Under the pieces are notes generated by a model. The model worked only from the letters and a program-made list of their open reading frames with translations. It was not told where the DNA came from and made no database searches. From positions 1,116,001-1,180,000 of the forward strand of contig NZ_JAFKLZ010000001.1 of assembly GCF_017304615.1 (NCBI RefSeq): a stretch of DNA of 64,000 nucleotides. The letters are read 5' to 3'. Origin of the DNA: Sphingomonas sp. Its GTDB lineage: Bacteria; Pseudomonadota; Alphaproteobacteria; Sphingomonadales; Sphingomonadaceae. Position 1 is the stretch's first letter. Every line of letters begins with the position of its first letter. A program made the translations under genes and the position numbers. Shown piece after piece: positions 9,616 through 19,779 of this stretch.

Positions 9616-10629
9616 ATGGCGTCCCAATCCGCCCTGATCGGCAACCCATTGAAAGATGGGCACGGCCGCACGATCAGCTATCTGCGCGTGTCCGTGACGG
9701 ACCGCTGCGACTTGCGCTGCCGCTATTGCATGGCGGAGAAGATGACCTTCCTGCCGCGGAACGCGCTGCTCGCGCTGGAAGAAATCGCCATCATCGCCGA
9801 ACGCTTCATCGCGCGCAGCGTTACCAAGATCAGGCTGAGCGGCGGCGAGCCGCTGGTGCGGCGCGACGTGATTGATCTCGCGCGGCGATTGGGCCGGCAT
9901 ATCGGGTACGGGCTCGACGAACTGACGATGACGACCAACGGCACGCGGCTCGCGGAACATGCGGAGGCGCTGCATGCCGCCGGGATGCGCCGCCTCAACG
10001 TCAGCCTCGACAGCCGTGATCCCGACCGATTCCGCTATATCACGCGGCACGGCGATGTGGGCCAAGTCCTCGACGGGATCGCGGCGGCGAAATCTGCCGG
10101 GCTGGCGGTCAAGATCAACATGGTCGCGCTGAAGGGCCTTAATGCCAACGAGATTGCCCCGATGCTCGCCTGGTGTGTCGAGCAGGGCCACGACCTCAGC
10201 TTGATCGAGACCATGCCGCTGGGAGCGATCGACGAGGATCGCGCCGATCGTTTCCTGCCACTGACCGATGTGTTCGCCGACCTGTCGGAAGCGTTCGGTC
10301 TGACTCGCGATACGCACGACAGCGGTGGCCCGGCGCGCTATTGGCGAGTGGGCGCGAGCGGCACGCGGCTGGGCCTGATTTCCCCGCTGACCGCCAATTT
10401 CTGCGACGGCTGCAATCGCGTGCGGCTGACCACCGAGGGCCGGCTATACTCGTGCCTCGGCCATGACGATCAGGTCGATCTGAAGGTCGCCCTGCGCGAG
10501 GGCGGAGTCGCGGGCCTCGACGCCGCGATCGACCGCGCCGTCGCGATCAAGCCCGCCCGCCACGATTTCCGCGTCGCCGCTGGCGCGGCGCCCACCGTCG
10601 CGCGCCATATGAGCGTCACCGGCGGATGA
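9616..10629 (+). CDS. moaA: GTP 3',8-cyclase MoaA
   Basis: This radical SAM enzyme performs the first step of molybdenum cofactor synthesis, converting GTP to 3',8-cyclo-GTP. The N-terminal [4Fe-4S] cluster motif CxxxCxxC appears as CDLRCRYC, the SAM-binding GGE follows as SGGEP, and the C-terminal second cluster ligands are in NFCDGCNRV plus a later Cys. The protein ends in Gly-Gly, as required for interaction with MoaC-stage catalysis in this family. I choose the ATG at 9616 (337 residues); the frame is open to 9469 but that extension lacks homology. The stop lies five bases before the palindromic element. Confidence 0.95.
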   Translation: MASQSALIGNPLKDGHGRTISYLRVSVTDRCDLRCRYCMAEKMTFLPRNALLALEEIAIIAERFIARSVTKIRLSGGEPLVRRDVIDLARRLGRHIGYGLDELTMTTNGTRLAEHAEALHAAGMRRLNVSLDSRDPDRFRYITRHGDVGQVLDGIAAAKSAGLAVKINMVALKGLNANEIAPMLAWCVEQGHDLSLIETMPLGAIDEDRADRFLPLTDVFADLSEAFGLTRDTHDSGGPARYWRVGASGTRLGLISPLTANFCDGCNRVRLTTEGRLYSCLGHDDQVDLKVALREGGVAGLDAAIDRAVAIKPARHDFRVAAGAAPTVARHMSVTGG

Positions 10630-10634
10630 TCGGC

Positions 10635-10897
10635 GCCTGCACTCATGGCCGGCAATGGTCGAGATCGCCCGGGAAAGGCCGCCGGCGAGGAGCGCAGCGC
10701 AGTCGCGTAGCCGGCGCTACGCGCAAGCAAGCGACGAAGACCGGTGGGCTTTCCCGGGCCGCGAAGCGGCGGGCGGAATTTCGCACCGGGACGTCGTCGC
10801 TCGTCGGTCACGATGCATTTGGCATCGCTCCCTCCTTGCTCCTTGCCCAGCACGAAATTCCGCTCCGTCTCGACCGTTGCCGGCCATGAGTGCAGGC
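10635..10897. repeat. Palindromic element with 30-bp inverted terminal repeats
   Basis: The arms 10635-10664 and 10868-10897 are inverted copies matching at 29 of 30 bases. Inside are further nested palindromes: 11-bp arms at 10667-10677/10749-10759, a 7-bp stem at 10704-10710/10717-10723, 11-bp arms at 10773-10783/10853-10863 and a small stem at 10811-10816/10821-10826. No convincing ORF or target-site duplication is seen. The right arm contains the first codons of nadK. It may be a MITE-like unit, an inverted duplication of the nadK 5' end, or a structured RNA leader. Confidence 0.75.
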
Positions 10898-11665
10898 CCC
10901 AAACGCGCCCTGGTCGTCTCGCCGACCGCCCAAGCCCAAACCGCTAAGCGCGAGTTGCGCGGCGCCTATGACTGGGTGCCGGTCGAGGAGGCGGAGTTGA
11001 TCGTCGCGCTCGGCGGCGACGGTTTCATGCTTCAGACGCTCCACGCGATGCTCGAGCGGCGCGGCGATCCGGTGCCGGTGTTCGGCATGAACCTCGGCAC
11101 GGTCGGCTTCCTGATGAACGAATGGCGCGGCGACGGGCTGGACGCACGTCTGGAACGCGCCAAGTCTTTCAAGGTCACGCCCTTGCAGATGACCGCCCGC
11201 ACTGTCTCGGGCGAAAGCTTCGTGTTGCCAGCGATCAACGAAGTGTCGCTGCTCCGCGAAACCCGCCAGACGGCAAAGCTCGAAGTGACGGTCAACGACC
11301 GCATCGTCCTGCCCGAACTGGCGTGCGACGGCATCCTGGCCGCGACGCCCGCGGGATCGACCGCCTACAACCTGTCCGCCAACGGCCCGATCCTGCCGCT
11401 AGGATCGGGGATGATCGCGCTGACCGCGATCTCGGCGTTTCGCCCCCGGCGCTGGCGCGGCGCTGTCCTGCCCGAAAAGGCGCGTATCACGCTCAAGGTG
11501 CTCGAACCCGCCAAGCGGCCGGTCTCCGCCGTGGCCGACCAGCGCGAAGTGCGCGACGTCGCACAAGTCGACATCGCGATCGACCGCACGCGCGAACTGA
11601 CCTTGCTGTTCGACCCCGAACATGCGCTCGACGACCGCATCACGATGGAGCAGTTCGCCTCATAG
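10886..11665 (+). CDS. nadK: NAD kinase
   Basis: This 259-residue cytoplasmic kinase phosphorylates NAD to NADP. The GGDG motif is in VALGGDGFML, followed by the NEVSLL segment and the STAYNLSANGP motif that bind the substrate. Length agrees with short bacterial NadK. The ATG at 10886 is the best start by family length, although the frame is open further upstream through the palindromic element. The first four codons and the start codon therefore lie inside the right inverted arm, so an RNA covering both arms could sequester the start. Confidence 0.94.
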   Translation: MSAGPKRALVVSPTAQAQTAKRELRGAYDWVPVEEAELIVALGGDGFMLQTLHAMLERRGDPVPVFGMNLGTVGFLMNEWRGDGLDARLERAKSFKVTPLQMTARTVSGESFVLPAINEVSLLRETRQTAKLEVTVNDRIVLPELACDGILAATPAGSTAYNLSANGPILPLGSGMIALTAISAFRPRRWRGAVLPEKARITLKVLEPAKRPVSAVADQREVRDVAQVDIAIDRTRELTLLFDPEHALDDRITMEQFAS

Positions 11666-11718
11666 CTTTGGGGTTGCATCGCGAAGTCGGGCGTTTATAG
11701 AGCGCCCCTCAACGCTAT

Positions 11719-11793
11719 TCCCTGATAGCTCAGCGGTAGAGCTCTCGACTGTTAATCGAGCGGCCGTAGGTTCGAATCCTACTCAGGGAGCCA
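11719..11793 (+). tRNA. tRNA-Asn (anticodon GTT)
   Basis: The cloverleaf is complete. The acceptor stem TCCCTGA pairs with TCAGGGA, the D arm reads AGCTCAGCGGTAGAGCT, the anticodon arm CTCGA-CTGTTAA-TCGAG carries GTT, and the T arm contains GGTTCGAATCC. The discriminator G is followed by an encoded CCA (11791-11793). It lies 53 bases after nadK. Confidence 0.97.
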
Positions 11794-11945
11794 GCGGCGC
11801 GACCGTCGGCGGCGTCGCCACCTCCCGCGACAAAATGTGACAATTTATTTCCGGCCTCGGGCGGGAGCCAAGCCGTTCATCCTGCGTTCCACCTATCCGC
11901 GATAGGATGGATCGTTTAGAACCATCGGCGAACGGAGACTTGTTT

Positions 11946-12527
11946 ATGGCGTTTTCATTCCGCCGCACCTCGGCCCTGGGCCTGATCGCGGCTTCGACGC
12001 TGGCACTCGCCGGCTGTATTTCCGAAACCACATATCGCCCGGCCACGGGCACCGGCTTCGCTCGCGAGGGGTTCAGCGATCGACAGATCGAAGCCAACCG
12101 CTTCGTCGTCAGCTTCGCCGGCAACACCGTGACCAGCCGCGACACCGTCGAGAAATACCTCCTGTTCCGCGCGGCGGAGATCACCGTCCAGAACGGCTAT
12201 GATTATTTCGTCACGGCCGATCGCGACATCGACAAGAAGGAGCGGACCTATACGACGCCCAGCTTCGGCGGCGGCTACGGCTTCGGCTATGGCGGCTGGG
12301 GCCCGCGCTGGCGCTATTACGGGCGCGGTTATGGCTGGCGCTCGTGGGATCCGTTCTGGGGCGATCCGTTCTTCGACCGCACCGTCGATATTAATACGGT
12401 CGAAAAATACGAAGCCACGGCAGAGATCGTGATGGGCAAGGGTCCGAAGCCCGCGGGCAACGTCCGCGCGTTCGACGCCCGCGCGGTGATGTCCAACATC
12501 GGCCCGTCGGTGGTGCTGCCGAAATAA
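11946..12527 (+). CDS. CC0125/CC1285-type lipoprotein
   Basis: This 193-residue protein has a lipoprotein signal peptide with lipobox LALAGC, so Cys20-21 is the predicted lipidation site. The mature part resembles the alphaproteobacterial CC0125/CC1285 lipoprotein family, with YRPATGTGFAREGFSD near the start and a FRAAEIT segment. A central Gly/Tyr/Trp-rich stretch (about residues 98-130) is low complexity. I use the ATG at 11946, preceded by a purine-rich CGGAGAC, rather than the earlier in-frame ATG at 11907, since the signal peptide begins here. Function is unknown. A bidirectional terminator follows. Confidence 0.85.
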   Translation: MAFSFRRTSALGLIAASTLALAGCISETTYRPATGTGFAREGFSDRQIEANRFVVSFAGNTVTSRDTVEKYLLFRAAEITVQNGYDYFVTADRDIDKKERTYTTPSFGGGYGFGYGGWGPRWRYYGRGYGWRSWDPFWGDPFFDRTVDINTVEKYEATAEIVMGKGPKPAGNVRAFDARAVMSNIGPSVVLPK

Positions 12528-12552
12528 GCGGCGCGCCATTCACGCAAAGATG

Positions 12553-12582
12553 AAAAGGCCGGGGATCACTCCCCGGCCTTTT
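12553..12582. terminator. Bidirectional intrinsic terminator
   Basis: A 12-bp perfect stem (12553-12564 with 12571-12582) with a six-base loop carries A-tract and T-tract flanks, so it can terminate both the lipoprotein gene on the plus strand and secA on the minus strand. Confidence 0.9.
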
Positions 12583-12587
12583 TCGTT

Positions 12588-15329
12588 TTAAGCAGCCTGC
12601 CCGTGGCAATGCTTGTATTTCAACCCCGACCCGCACGGGCACGGCGCGTTGCGGCTGACCCTGCCCTCCCATTCCGCGGGATCGGTGCCCAGATCGGGTT
12701 CCTCGGGCCGGACGTAGGATAACGGCGGCAGCGTCGTGGTGACCGTGCCCAGCGCCCCGCCGTCGAGATCGCGCGTATCGTCCTCGCCCGAGAACGGATC
12801 GAAATGCTGCGTGATGAAATCGGGCAGCTCAGGCAGTTCCGGCGGCGGCTGGAAACGGAACTCGGCATGCGCGAGCGTGCGAGTCACATCCTCGCGGATC
12901 GACGACAGCATGCGCTCGAAAAGCGCGAACGCCTCCTGCTTATACTCGTTGATCGGCGTCTTCTGCGCATAGGCGCGCAAGTGAATGACCTGGCGCAGCG
13001 CGTCGAGCGTCGCGAGATGCTCCTTCCAGTGGTGGTCGAGATTCTGCAGCAGGATTGATTTCTCGATCGTGGTCCACGTTTCGGCATCGATGTCCGCGCT
13101 CTTGCTCGTGACCAGGGCATCGGCGGCCTCGCGCAGCCGCTCCTCGACCATCTCGACATCGACCGATTCCTCGGTGAGCCAATCGTCGACCGGCGGCGTA
13201 ATACCGAGCAGCTCGGTCGCTTTGGCCTTCATGCCCTCGACGTCCCACTGTTCGGGGTAGGATCCCGGCGGGCAAGAATCGCCGACGATCGAATTGACCG
13301 TCTCGGCGCGCATATCCTCGACCACGTCGCCAACCGCGTCGGCATCCATGATGTCCGCGCGCTGTTCGTAGACGACCTTGCGCTGGTCGTTCATCACGTC
13401 GTCATATTCGACGACCTGCTTGCGGATGTCGTAGTTGCGCGCTTCGACCTTCTTCTGCGCGGTCTCGATCGCCTTCGACATCCAGCGCGACGGCGGCAGC
13501 GCCTCGCCATCCTCCAGGCTGGAGCGCATCATCTTCGCGAACAGCGTGTTGGGTCCGAAGATACGCAGCAGGTCGTCGTCCAGCGACAGATAGAATCGCG
13601 ACAGGCCGGGGTCGCCCTGGCGGCCCGAACGGCCTCTCAACTGATTGTCGATGCGACGGCTTTCGTGGCGTTCGGTGCCGAGCACGAACAGACCACCGGC
13701 CGCGAGCACTTCCTGCTTCTCTGCGGCGATCTCCGCCTTGATCCGCTCGATCGCGGCGTCGCGTTCCGGCCCTTCGGGCATTTCGGCGAGTTCGTCCTCG
13801 ATGCGGAACTCCAGGTTGCCGCCAAGCTGGATGTCGGTGCCGCGGCCCGCCATATTGGTCGCGATCGTGACCGCGCCCTTGCGGCCCGCCTGCGCCACGA
13901 TATGCGCTTCCATCTCGTGATAGCGCGCGTTGAGCACCTTGTGCTCGACCCCTTCCTCGACAAGGAATTCGGAGAGCATTTCGGATTTCTCGATCGACAC
14001 GGTGCCGACCAGGATCGGCTGACCCTTGTCGGCATGTTCCTTGATCGTCTTCGCGATGCCGCGGAACTTGTCGTTCAGGTCCTTGTAGAACGTGTCCTCC
14101 TCGTCCACGCGCTTGACCGGCACGTTGGTCGGTATCGACACGACGTTCATCTTGTAGATGTCGTAGAACTCCGCCGCTTCGGTCGCCGCGGTCCCGGTCA
14201 TGCCCGACAGCTTGGGATACATGCGGAAATAGTTCTGGAAGGTGATCGAGGCCATCGTCTGGTTCTCGGGCTCGATATCGACGCCCTCCTTCGCCTCGAC
14301 CGCCTGGTGCAGGCCGTCCGACCAGCGCCTGCCGTCCATCATGCGACCGGTGAACTCGTCGATGATGATGACCTTGCCGTCTTTCACGATGTAATCGATG
14401 TCGCGCTTGAACATCATGTTGGCGCGCAGCGACTGGTTGAGGTGGTGGACCACCTGCGTGTTTTCGAAATCGTAGAGGTTATCGCCCTGGAGCAGCCCGG
14501 CCGCCTCCAGCATCCGCTCGACCGCCTCGGTGCCGTCTTCGGTCAGGATGATCGACTTCTGCTTCTCGTCCTTTTCGTAGGTGTCGGGCGCGAGCTGCTT
14601 CACGATCGCATCGACGCTCTTGTAGAGTTCCGACTTGTCGTCGGTCGGGCCGGAGATGATCAGCGGCGTGCGCGCTTCGTCGATCAGCACCGAATCGACT
14701 TCGTCGACGATCGCCATCGCGAACGGACGCTGCACCATCTGGTCGCGCTCGTATTTCATGTTGTCGCGCAGATAGTCGAAGCCGAATTCGTTGTTCGTGC
14801 CGTACGTGATGTCCGACCCATAGGCCGTCTTGCGCTGCTCGTCGGTCAGGTTCGGGATGATGACGCCGACCGTCATGCCTAGGAACTTATAGATCCGCCC
14901 CATCCACTCGGCGTCGCGCGCCGCCAGATAGTCGTTGACGGTAATGACGTGGACGCCCTTTCCGGTCAGCGCGTTGAGATAGACCGCCAGCGTCGCGACC
15001 AGGGTCTTGCCCTCGCCCGTCCGCATCTCGGCGATCTCGCCGCGATGGAGGACGATGCCGCCGATCATCTGCACGTCGAAATGACGCATGCCGAGCACGC
15101 GCATCGCCGCCTCACGCACGGTGGCGAAGGCTTCGGGCAGCAAATCGTCGAGCTTCTCGCCGTTCGCGAGCCGCGCGCGGAACTTGACCGTCTGATCGGC
15201 CAGCGTCGCATCGTCCATCGCCTTGAGCGACGGTTCGAAGCCGTTGATCTTGTTGACGATCGATCCGAGCGACTTAACGTAACGATCGTTGGACGACCCG
15301 AAAATGGATTTGGCGAGTCCGCCGAGCAT
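12588..15329 (-). CDS. secA: Preprotein translocase ATPase SecA
   Basis: This 913-residue motor drives protein export through SecYEG. Walker A is MRTGEGKT at about residues 102-109, the DEAD-type motif [12 protein letters not shown] follows, then the preprotein cross-linking domain, second nucleotide-binding fold ([21 protein letters not shown]) and helical scaffold. The extreme C terminus carries the SecB/zinc-binding motif: C897, C899, C908 and H909. Length is typical. The gene converges with the lipoprotein gene at a shared terminator. Confidence 0.98.
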   Translation of the reverse strand: MLGGLAKSIFGSSNDRYVKSLGSIVNKINGFEPSLKAMDDATLADQTVKFRARLANGEKLDDLLPEAFATVREAAMRVLGMRHFDVQMIGGIVLHRGEIAEMRTGEGKTLVATLAVYLNALTGKGVHVITVNDYLAARDAEWMGRIYKFLGMTVGVIIPNLTDEQRKTAYGSDITYGTNNEFGFDYLRDNMKYERDQMVQRPFAMAIVDEVDSVLIDEARTPLIISGPTDDKSELYKSVDAIVKQLAPDTYEKDEKQKSIILTEDGTEAVERMLEAAGLLQGDNLYDFENTQVVHHLNQSLRANMMFKRDIDYIVKDGKVIIIDEFTGRMMDGRRWSDGLHQAVEAKEGVDIEPENQTMASITFQNYFRMYPKLSGMTGTAATEAAEFYDIYKMNVVSIPTNVPVKRVDEEDTFYKDLNDKFRGIAKTIKEHADKGQPILVGTVSIEKSEMLSEFLVEEGVEHKVLNARYHEMEAHIVAQAGRKGAVTIATNMAGRGTDIQLGGNLEFRIEDELAEMPEGPERDAAIERIKAEIAAEKQEVLAAGGLFVLGTERHESRRIDNQLRGRSGRQGDPGLSRFYLSLDDDLLRIFGPNTLFAKMMRSSLEDGEALPPSRWMSKAIETAQKKVEARNYDIRKQVVEYDDVMNDQRKVVYEQRADIMDADAVGDVVEDMRAETVNSIVGDSCPPGSYPEQWDVEGMKAKATELLGITPPVDDWLTEESVDVEMVEERLREAADALVTSKSADIDAETWTTIEKSILLQNLDHHWKEHLATLDALRQVIHLRAYAQKTPINEYKQEAFALFERMLSSIREDVTRTLAHAEFRFQPPPELPELPDFITQHFDPFSGEDDTRDLDGGALGTVTTTLPPLSYVRPEEPDLGTDPAEWEGRVSRNAPCPCGSGLKYKHCHGQAA

Positions 15330-15425
15330 GATGGTATTCCTGTTATATGGAGTGCGCGCAGCGCCGGGGACGCCGCACGGAAAATCAGCGTTGTGAAGGG
15401 GTCCGGCGCAGGCCAGACAGCCGGC

Positions 15426-15680
15426 TTATTCGCGCCGGCGGCTCGCGAAGGCGGGAACCGGATCGGCCAGCGCGAACGCGCGAAGCTCCGGCGTGACGCT
15501 GGTAGCAGGACCACCGACCGCCTGAACCGGCCGCGCCGCCACCTGAAGCCGCGCTGCCGCCGTCGCCTTGACGACGCTCGCGACGCTGCTGCTCAACGCC
15601 GCCGGCGTGACCGGCGCACGCACGCCACCCGAACCGCTAAGCGCGGACAGCAGGGCGGACAGGAGCAGGATCAGGTTCAA
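15426..15680 (-). CDS. Possible small secreted protein upstream of secA
   Basis: An 84-residue ORF begins with a short hydrophobic segment (MNLILLLSALLSALSGSG) that could be a signal peptide, followed by an Ala/Val-rich region and a basic end. It reads toward secA, ending 96 bases before the secA start. I recognise no family, and the Ala-rich composition could arise by chance in GC-rich DNA. Without this ORF, 15330-15774 would be a non-coding gap holding the secA promoter region. Confidence 0.4.
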   Translation of the reverse strand: MNLILLLSALLSALSGSGGVRAPVTPAALSSSVASVVKATAAARLQVAARPVQAVGGPATSVTPELRAFALADPVPAFASRRRE

Positions 15681-15774
15681 GCGATTACTTCACAGACGAT
15701 GCGTGCGCGGTGACATAGGGGCGCGGAGGTTAAAGGTCTAATTATTTTGGCCAGCCATGCGAGACGGTCTGCCA

Positions 15775-16602
15775 TCATTGCGCCGTTGGACGAGACATGA
15801 CGAGTTTGACTCGGACGCCGCTCGGCTTGTCGATAGGCAAAAATGGGCCAGGTGGATTAGTGCATGTGTTCGTAATGGGCGGTCCACTCTGCGCCTCGAC
15901 CCGGCAATTCGACACCTTACCGTCCGTGTTCACGTCAACATGTATGATCATCATCATGATGGCTTCACGGCCATCAGCTTCGTAGGTCATTGGGATTGCC
16001 GGTGTCCCATCGATGCCAAGCGATGACTCTACAACGAGTTCGGTCATTGGTGCAGTCGAGTTGCCGCGTGCAAAAGTTCCGAACTCAGGGGGCATTTCGC
16101 GCGTGACTGCACACATTTGCACGTCTGCCGGTGCAGGACCGGTGCGTTGCTCACTGCATGAAACGATCTTGCCAGCGGAATCGATCTTGATCTTGGCCCC
16201 GACACGCCAAGGCCCCGTCAGTTTAGTTGGCGGGCTGTCCTGCAATTCCCATCTCACTGCCGGCAACGTGTAGGTCGATGCGACAGGTCGGCCGCTCGCG
16301 TCCTTGGCCGGAACGAACCGCGCATTGGCAAGCGCCAGTTCGCAGGTACGCGCGTCCAGCGAAGCCGAACCGCTGCTCTCGACGATTTTGCAGGCAACGG
16401 CGGCGCCGGTCTTGTCGACCGAAAGTTGAGCGACGACCCGGCCCTGCTCGCCCTTGCGTTTCGCTTCGGGCGGATAGATGTCCATCGGGAACCAGTCGCC
16501 AATATTTCCCCGCGGGTGCGTCGGCTCCAGTCCGTCCTGGGCCGCGCCGGCCGTCGGCAATGCCAGCACCATCGCCAGCCCCAGCAATACCCGTCGCATC
16601 AT
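15775..16602 (-). CDS. Secreted protein with three TonB-C-like Cys-paired repeats
   Basis: The predicted 275-residue protein starts at the ATG at 16602, directly before a clear signal peptide (RRVLLGLAMVLALPTAGAAQ); the ORF extends 44 codons upstream without homology. Three repeats share a pattern of alternating strand, D-x2-G, Cys, 13-15 residues, Cys: VDKTGAAVAC, IDSAGKIVSC and VNTDGKVSNC. The first repeat resembles the TonB C-terminal domain. There is no TM anchor after the signal peptide and no Pro-rich spacer, so classic energy transduction is unlikely. Paired cysteines suggest disulfides in the periplasm. It diverges from argJ. Confidence 0.75.
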   Translation of the reverse strand: MMRRVLLGLAMVLALPTAGAAQDGLEPTHPRGNIGDWFPMDIYPPEAKRKGEQGRVVAQLSVDKTGAAVACKIVESSGSASLDARTCELALANARFVPAKDASGRPVASTYTLPAVRWELQDSPPTKLTGPWRVGAKIKIDSAGKIVSCSEQRTGPAPADVQMCAVTREMPPEFGTFARGNSTAPMTELVVESSLGIDGTPAIPMTYEADGREAIMMMIIHVDVNTDGKVSNCRVEAQSGPPITNTCTNPPGPFLPIDKPSGVRVKLVMSRPTAQ

Positions 16603-16703
16603 ATCTGCACCAACCGATCTCGAATTACTCGACCCTAGCCGATATCGATTGGTTGTCATCCACCCACTTTGCCTTGATCGAATAGGCCTCTTATGAGGCG
16701 TGC

Positions 16704-17930
16704 ATGACCGACCGCTCTCCCCTCGCCCCGTCATCGCTGCCTGACCTGCCCGAAATCGCCGGCGTCACGCGCCGTGTCGCGCGGGCGCGTTACAAGACGT
16801 GGGACCGGTGCGACCTGACCTATGTCGAGCTGGCCCCGGGCACGACGGTCGCCGGTGTAACGACCAAGAGTAAATGCGCCTCGCCGGAGGTTGATTGGTG
16901 CCGCGCGGCGCTGGTGCTGGGCCGTGCGCGTGCACTGGTCGTCAATGCCGGCAACTCCAACGCCTTTACCGGCGATCGTGGACGGTATGCGGTCGAAGGC
17001 CTCGTCGCTCGCGTCGCCCGCCGTCTCGATTGCCAGCCCTCGGACGTGTTCGTCGCCTCTACGGGCGTGATCGGCGTGCCGCTGCCGCTCGACAAGGCCG
17101 AAGCCGGCTTGAGTGCCGCGTTCACCGCCGACCCCTGCGACTGGATCGTCGCGGCAGAGACGATCATGACCACCGACACCTTCGCGAAGGTCGCGGTAAC
17201 GCAAGCCGTGATCGGCGACAAAACCGTCAACCTGGTCGGCATCATCAAGGGGTCGGGCATGATCGCGCCCGACATGGCGACGATGCTGGGCTTCGTCTTC
17301 ACCGACGCGGCGGTCGATGCCGCGTGGCTGCAATCGGCGCTGTCGGCGGCGAACACCAAGAGCTTTTCGTGCATCACGGTCGACAGCGACACGTCGACCA
17401 GCGACACCGTGCTCGCCTTCGCGACGGGGGCGGCGGGCAACGTCGCGATCGCCGATAATGGCGACCCGGGGGCAAACGCCTTCCGCGCCGCGCTAGACGA
17501 TCTCTGCCTGCAACTCGCTCACCTGGTCGTGCGCGACGGTGAGGGCGCGTCGAAATTCATCCGCATCGACGTGACCGGCGCCGAGAGTGACGACAGCGCG
17601 CATCGCATCGGCATGAGCATCGCCAACTCGCCGCTCGTGAAGACCGCGATCGCCGGTGAGGACGCCAATTGGGGGCGCGTGGTGATGGCGGTCGGCAAGG
17701 CGGGCGAACCCGCCGAGCGCGACAAGCTCGCCATCCGCTTCGGCGAGACGCAAGTGGCGAAAGACGGCCTCGCGGTCGATGGCTATGACGAAGCGCCGGT
17801 CGCGGCCCATTTGAAGGGCCAGGACATCGACATCGGCGTTGATCTGGGCCTTGGCGATGGCCGGGCAACGGTGTGGACGTGCGACCTGACCCACGGCTAC
17901 ATCTCGATTAACGCCGACTATCGCAGCTGA
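16704..17930 (+). CDS. argJ: Bifunctional glutamate/ornithine N-acetyltransferase ArgJ
   Basis: This 408-residue enzyme makes N-acetylglutamate and recycles acetyl groups from N-acetylornithine in arginine synthesis. The autoproteolysis site that creates the alpha and beta chains is visible in IAPDMATML, with the nucleophilic Thr after Ala. The upstream KGSGM and the downstream [16 protein letters not shown] segment are family signatures. Its stop overlaps the trmFO start by one base (TGATG), implying translational coupling with a tRNA-modification gene. Confidence 0.97.
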   Translation: MTDRSPLAPSSLPDLPEIAGVTRRVARARYKTWDRCDLTYVELAPGTTVAGVTTKSKCASPEVDWCRAALVLGRARALVVNAGNSNAFTGDRGRYAVEGLVARVARRLDCQPSDVFVASTGVIGVPLPLDKAEAGLSAAFTADPCDWIVAAETIMTTDTFAKVAVTQAVIGDKTVNLVGIIKGSGMIAPDMATMLGFVFTDAAVDAAWLQSALSAANTKSFSCITVDSDTSTSDTVLAFATGAAGNVAIADNGDPGANAFRAALDDLCLQLAHLVVRDGEGASKFIRIDVTGAESDDSAHRIGMSIANSPLVKTAIAGEDANWGRVVMAVGKAGEPAERDKLAIRFGETQVAKDGLAVDGYDEAPVAAHLKGQDIDIGVDLGLGDGRATVWTCDLTHGYISINADYRS

Positions 17931-19240
17931 TGACGCATCAGGTTCACATCATCGGCGGCGGTCTGGCCGGATCGGAAGCGGCATGGCAGCTCGCCGAGGC
18001 GGGCGTGCGCGTGAAGCTGTCCGAAATGCGCGGCGGCGGTGACATGTCGCCCGCTCACCAGACCGACAGCCTGGCAGAGCTCGTCTGCTCGAACAGCTTT
18101 CGGTCGGACGACGCAGAGAACAACGCCGTCGGCCTGCTCCACGCCGAGATGCGCACGTTCGGTTCGATCATCATGGCCGAGGGCGACCGGCACAAGGTTC
18201 CCGCCGGATCGGCGCTGGCGGTCGATCGTGAGGGCTTTTCGGCCGGCGTCACCGCACGCCTGGCGGCACATCCCAATATCGAGATCGTCCGCGAACGCGT
18301 CGATACATTGCCGGAGGGTCCCGCGATCATCGCCACCGGCCCCCTCACCGCCCCTGGCCTGGCCTCCAGCATCGGCGCGGCGACCGGCAGCGACGCTCTC
18401 GCCTTTTTCGATGCGATCGCCCCGATCGTGCATCACGACAGCATCGACATGAGCGTCGCGTGGCGCCAGGCGCGATGGAACAAGGGCGGCGACGACTACA
18501 TCAACTGCCCGCTCGACAAGGACCAGTATCACGCCTTCGTCCAGGGCCTGATCGACGGCGAAAAGGGTGAGTTTCGCGACTGGGAAAAGAACACGCCCTA
18601 TTTCGAAGGTTGCATGCCGATCGAGGTGATGGCGGAGCGCGGGCCGGAGACGTTGCGGTTCGGGCCGATGAAGGGTGTCGGACTGGACGATCCGCGCACC
18701 GGGCGCTGGCCCTATGCCTGCGTCCAGCTACGCCAGGACAATGCCAGCGGTACGCTGTGGAACATCGTCGGGTTCCAGACCAAGCTGAAGCACGCCGAGC
18801 AGGTGCGGCTGTTCCGGACGATCCCGGGGCTTGAGAACGCCGAATTCGCACGGCTGGGCGGTCTGCATCGCAACACCTTCATCCGCTCGCCCGAATTGCT
18901 CGACCCAACGTTGCGGCTCAAGTCGCGGCCCAACATCCGGTTCGCCGGCCAGATCACGGGCTGCGAGGGCTATGTCGAAAGCGCGGCGATTGGGTTGCTC
19001 GCGGGCCGGTTTGCCGCGGCGGAACTGCGGGGTGACGTCATGACGCCGCCGCCGGTCGAGACGGCCCTGGGGGCACTGCTGCATCATATCACCGGCGCAG
19101 CGGAGGCCGAGACCTACCAGCCGATGAACGTCAATTTCGGGCTGATGCCGCCGATCCCCGGCCGCACCAAGAAAGCGGATCGCAAGAAGATGTACACCGA
19201 CCGTGCCCGCGCCGCGCTCGCGGAGTGGATGGCGGCTTAG
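17930..19240 (+). CDS. trmFO: Folate-dependent tRNA (uracil-54-C5)-methyltransferase TrmFO
   Basis: This 436-residue FAD enzyme uses 5,10-methylenetetrahydrofolate to make ribothymidine at position 54 of tRNA. The N-terminal FAD dinucleotide motif is [14 protein letters not shown]. The family-typical [11 protein letters not shown] segment carries the catalytic-region Cys, and [12 protein letters not shown] plus [14 protein letters not shown] follow. Length is usual for the family. It begins within the argJ stop and ends in a four-base overlap with the EF-hand gene on the other strand. Confidence 0.97.
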   Translation: MTHQVHIIGGGLAGSEAAWQLAEAGVRVKLSEMRGGGDMSPAHQTDSLAELVCSNSFRSDDAENNAVGLLHAEMRTFGSIIMAEGDRHKVPAGSALAVDREGFSAGVTARLAAHPNIEIVRERVDTLPEGPAIIATGPLTAPGLASSIGAATGSDALAFFDAIAPIVHHDSIDMSVAWRQARWNKGGDDYINCPLDKDQYHAFVQGLIDGEKGEFRDWEKNTPYFEGCMPIEVMAERGPETLRFGPMKGVGLDDPRTGRWPYACVQLRQDNASGTLWNIVGFQTKLKHAEQVRLFRTIPGLENAEFARLGGLHRNTFIRSPELLDPTLRLKSRPNIRFAGQITGCEGYVESAAIGLLAGRFAAAELRGDVMTPPPVETALGALLHHITGAAEAETYQPMNVNFGLMPPIPGRTKKADRKKMYTDRARAALAEWMAA

Positions 19241-19719
19241 GATTCTTCGTCGCGATTGTCGCTCGCGGGCGCCGGTTTGTCGCGGCAGTTCGCCTTGGCG
19301 CGGGGCTTACGCTTGACCGCCGTCGTGGCGAACTCGGTCGCGTTCATCGCGCCGGACTTGTCGGCGTCGGCGGTGGCGAACTTGGTTTCGGCCTTGATCG
19401 CCCATTCGTCGAACGACAACGCGCCGTCGCCATTGGTGTCGAGCTTGGCATAGGCTTTCTTCCGGGACGCGAGATATTCGTCGCGTGTGATCGATCCGTC
19501 GCGATCCTTGTCATAGCGATTGAAGCGCTTTTCCTCGCGCGTCTTGGCCGTCGCCTCCGGCACGGCGGGATCAGCGGTGGCCTGGCCCTCGGCGGTCGCG
19601 GCGCTCGCCGCCGGCATCGCCGCGAGCGGCGCCACCGTCGCCGGCCGCATCGCCTGCAGCATCATCCCCGCCACGACCAGCAAAGCCCCTGCGCCAGCCC
19701 CCGCCAGATACCGCCACAT
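19237..19719 (-). CDS. Membrane-anchored or secreted EF-hand protein
   Basis: This 160-residue protein has an N-terminal hydrophobic segment (about residues 5-22) and three EF-hand loops: [24 protein letters not shown] and [12 protein letters not shown]. The first two have all canonical Ca2+ ligands; the third is also close to consensus. The C terminus is basic (KRKPRAK). It is probably a periplasmic calcium-binding protein anchored by an uncleaved or cleaved signal. Role unknown. It converges on trmFO with shared stop bases. Confidence 0.88.
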   Translation of the reverse strand: MWRYLAGAGAGALLVVAGMMLQAMRPATVAPLAAMPAASAATAEGQATADPAVPEATAKTREEKRFNRYDKDRDGSITRDEYLASRKKAYAKLDTNGDGALSFDEWAIKAETKFATADADKSGAMNATEFATTAVKRKPRAKANCRDKPAPASDNRDEES

Positions 19720-19779
19720 CGCGCCGCCCCCTTGATGCCCAGGTGCGATAGAATATCGTGTAATCCTCGACGGTAAAGA

